A stretch of DNA of 7,706 nt, from assembly GCA_003540955.1 (NCBI GenBank), contig DPMX01000258.1, forward strand, positions 1-7,706, in the 5' to 3' direction. The stretch is from Gammaproteobacteria bacterium (GTDB lineage Bacteria > Pseudomonadota > Gammaproteobacteria > Ga0077536). Below, one piece after another: positions 7,055-7,706 of this stretch (its first letter is position 1; every line of letters starts with the position of its first letter). Made by a program: the position numbers and the translations under genes. The notes below the pieces were generated by a model. That model was not told the DNA's origin. It did no database searches and saw nothing but the letters and a program-made list of their open reading frames with translations.

Positions 7055-7589
7055 CTGAACGACGTCTAACGATAGCCAGCTTGTCGTACCATGCGGTAAT
7101 CTCGGCAAGAGAATATGCAGCATTTGCTGTACTTGGATTTGGGCTGATGAATATTACCGCGCCAGCACAGCTAGATTTTTGCTCTCCCCAATCGATAGAG
7201 CCAACCATTTGACCCAAACCGAATTGCGCAAAGTTTCTGTATGCTACCTTTCCGTGGAACCAAATGATTCGTGGACAGACAGAGTCGATCGTGCTCCTCA
7301 GAATAGGCGCCCATCGACGGTAATCTTCCACACGAAGATCGGAACCGCTCCGAGTTGTCCGTTTGACAACGTCTGTAAAACCAATATGTTCCTGGAGTAA
7401 CAAGGCCTGAATAGACTCAACACTCGGTGGATATCGTTTATTAACGAGTTTCGATTGATTTAAAGCGCGCCAAAACCGATTCTGAGGCGTAGCGAACGGG
7501 AATCCATAGAGCACTGAATTCGGTGACGGATTTAAGCCGATTGAAAGTATATCGACGTCAATATCGATAAAATCGGCAAGCGTCTCCAT
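7035..7589 (-). CDS. mug: Mug/TDG-family mismatch-specific uracil/thymine DNA glycosylase
   Basis: Family 2 uracil-DNA glycosylases remove uracil, and sometimes thymine or alkylated bases, from mismatches with guanine, starting base-excision repair. Motif 1 is GLNPSPNS, corresponding to GINPGLSS of E. coli Mug, with the water-positioning Asn at residue 20. It is followed by the family segment GFPFATPQNRFWRAL (E. coli GFPFAHPANRFWKVI). A central IIWFHGKVAY matches the ILGKQAY region. Motif 2 is NPSTANA at 151-157, where E. coli has NPSGLSR, so the intercalating wedge differs. From ATG 7589 the protein has 184 residues (E. coli 168). A GTG at 7613 would add eight residues, but ATG 7589 puts the motif-1 Asn at 20, close to Asn18 of E. 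coli. Neither start has a clear ribosome binding site. The stop overlaps prc by 20 bases, tail to tail. Family is secure; exact substrate range is inference. Confidence 0.85.
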   Translation of the reverse strand: METLADFIDIDVDILSIGLNPSPNSVLYGFPFATPQNRFWRALNQSKLVNKRYPPSVESIQALLLQEHIGFTDVVKRTTRSGSDLRVEDYRRWAPILRSTIDSVCPRIIWFHGKVAYRNFAQFGLGQMVGSIDWGEQKSSCAGAVIFISPNPSTANAAYSLAEITAWYDKLAIVRRRSANRRAL

Positions 7590-7599
7590 TACGATATTT

Positions 7600-7629
7600 A
7601 TATTAATATACACTTAAAAAAATTTGCAA
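7600..7629 (-). promoter_or_regulatory. Possible promoter of the Mug-like gene
   Basis: On the minus strand TTGCAA (7624-7629) and TAATAT (7600-7605) are separated by 18 bases, a fair sigma-70 match in AT-rich DNA. The -10 element lies only about ten bases before ATG 7589, so the transcript would have almost no leader. It overlaps the alternative GTG start at 7613, which would argue against that start. A perfect palindrome, TATATTAATATA, covers 7599-7610. Confidence 0.22.
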
Positions 7630-7706
7630 TCACACTTCATCAAATTGAGAATATATGTATCTACAAGCCTTGCCTTGAGACAAAATTTGCTAAAGACAGT
7701 ACCGAT

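Overview
The window looks like an ordinary chromosomal segment from a Gram-negative, probably gammaproteobacterial, organism. This is inferred from the protein set: a PutP-type proline symporter, an exported FkpA/Mip-type FKBP, RNase D with the same catalytic spacing as the E. coli enzyme, and a Prc/Tsp tail-specific protease. I see no rRNA, tRNA, CRISPR array, insertion sequence, integrase or attachment site. No convincing intrinsic terminator is visible anywhere.

Layout. (1) 2-883 (+) is a spore-photoproduct-lyase-like radical SAM protein whose 5' end lies outside the window. (2) 922-2322 (+), 38 bases downstream, is a putP-like sodium/proline symporter, possibly co-transcribed with it. (3) 2323-2622 is a non-coding gap. 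(4) 2623-3297 (+) is an exported FKBP-type prolyl isomerase. (5) 3298-3465 is a convergent gap. (6) 3466-4599 (-) is rnd (RNase D). (7) 4600-4903 is the divergent rnd/prc gap. (8) 4904-7054 (+) is prc, which has a single in-frame TAG at codon 63 but otherwise reads intact. (9) 7035-7589 (-) is a Mug/TDG-family DNA glycosylase whose 3' end overlaps prc by 20 bases. The last ~90 bases are AT-rich and hold no gene I can support.

How the genes relate. Two themes appear without forming one obvious operon. The first is nucleic-acid maintenance: the SPL-like radical SAM enzyme, RNase D and the Mug-like glycosylase. The second is envelope biology: the proline symporter in the inner membrane, and the FKBP and Prc in the periplasm. 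I found no clear previously undescribed multi-gene system. The observations most worth checking are the lone amber codon in an otherwise conserved prc, the SPL-like protein that keeps a cysteine at the exact spacing of the SPL hydrogen donor, and the altered wedge loop in the Mug-like protein.
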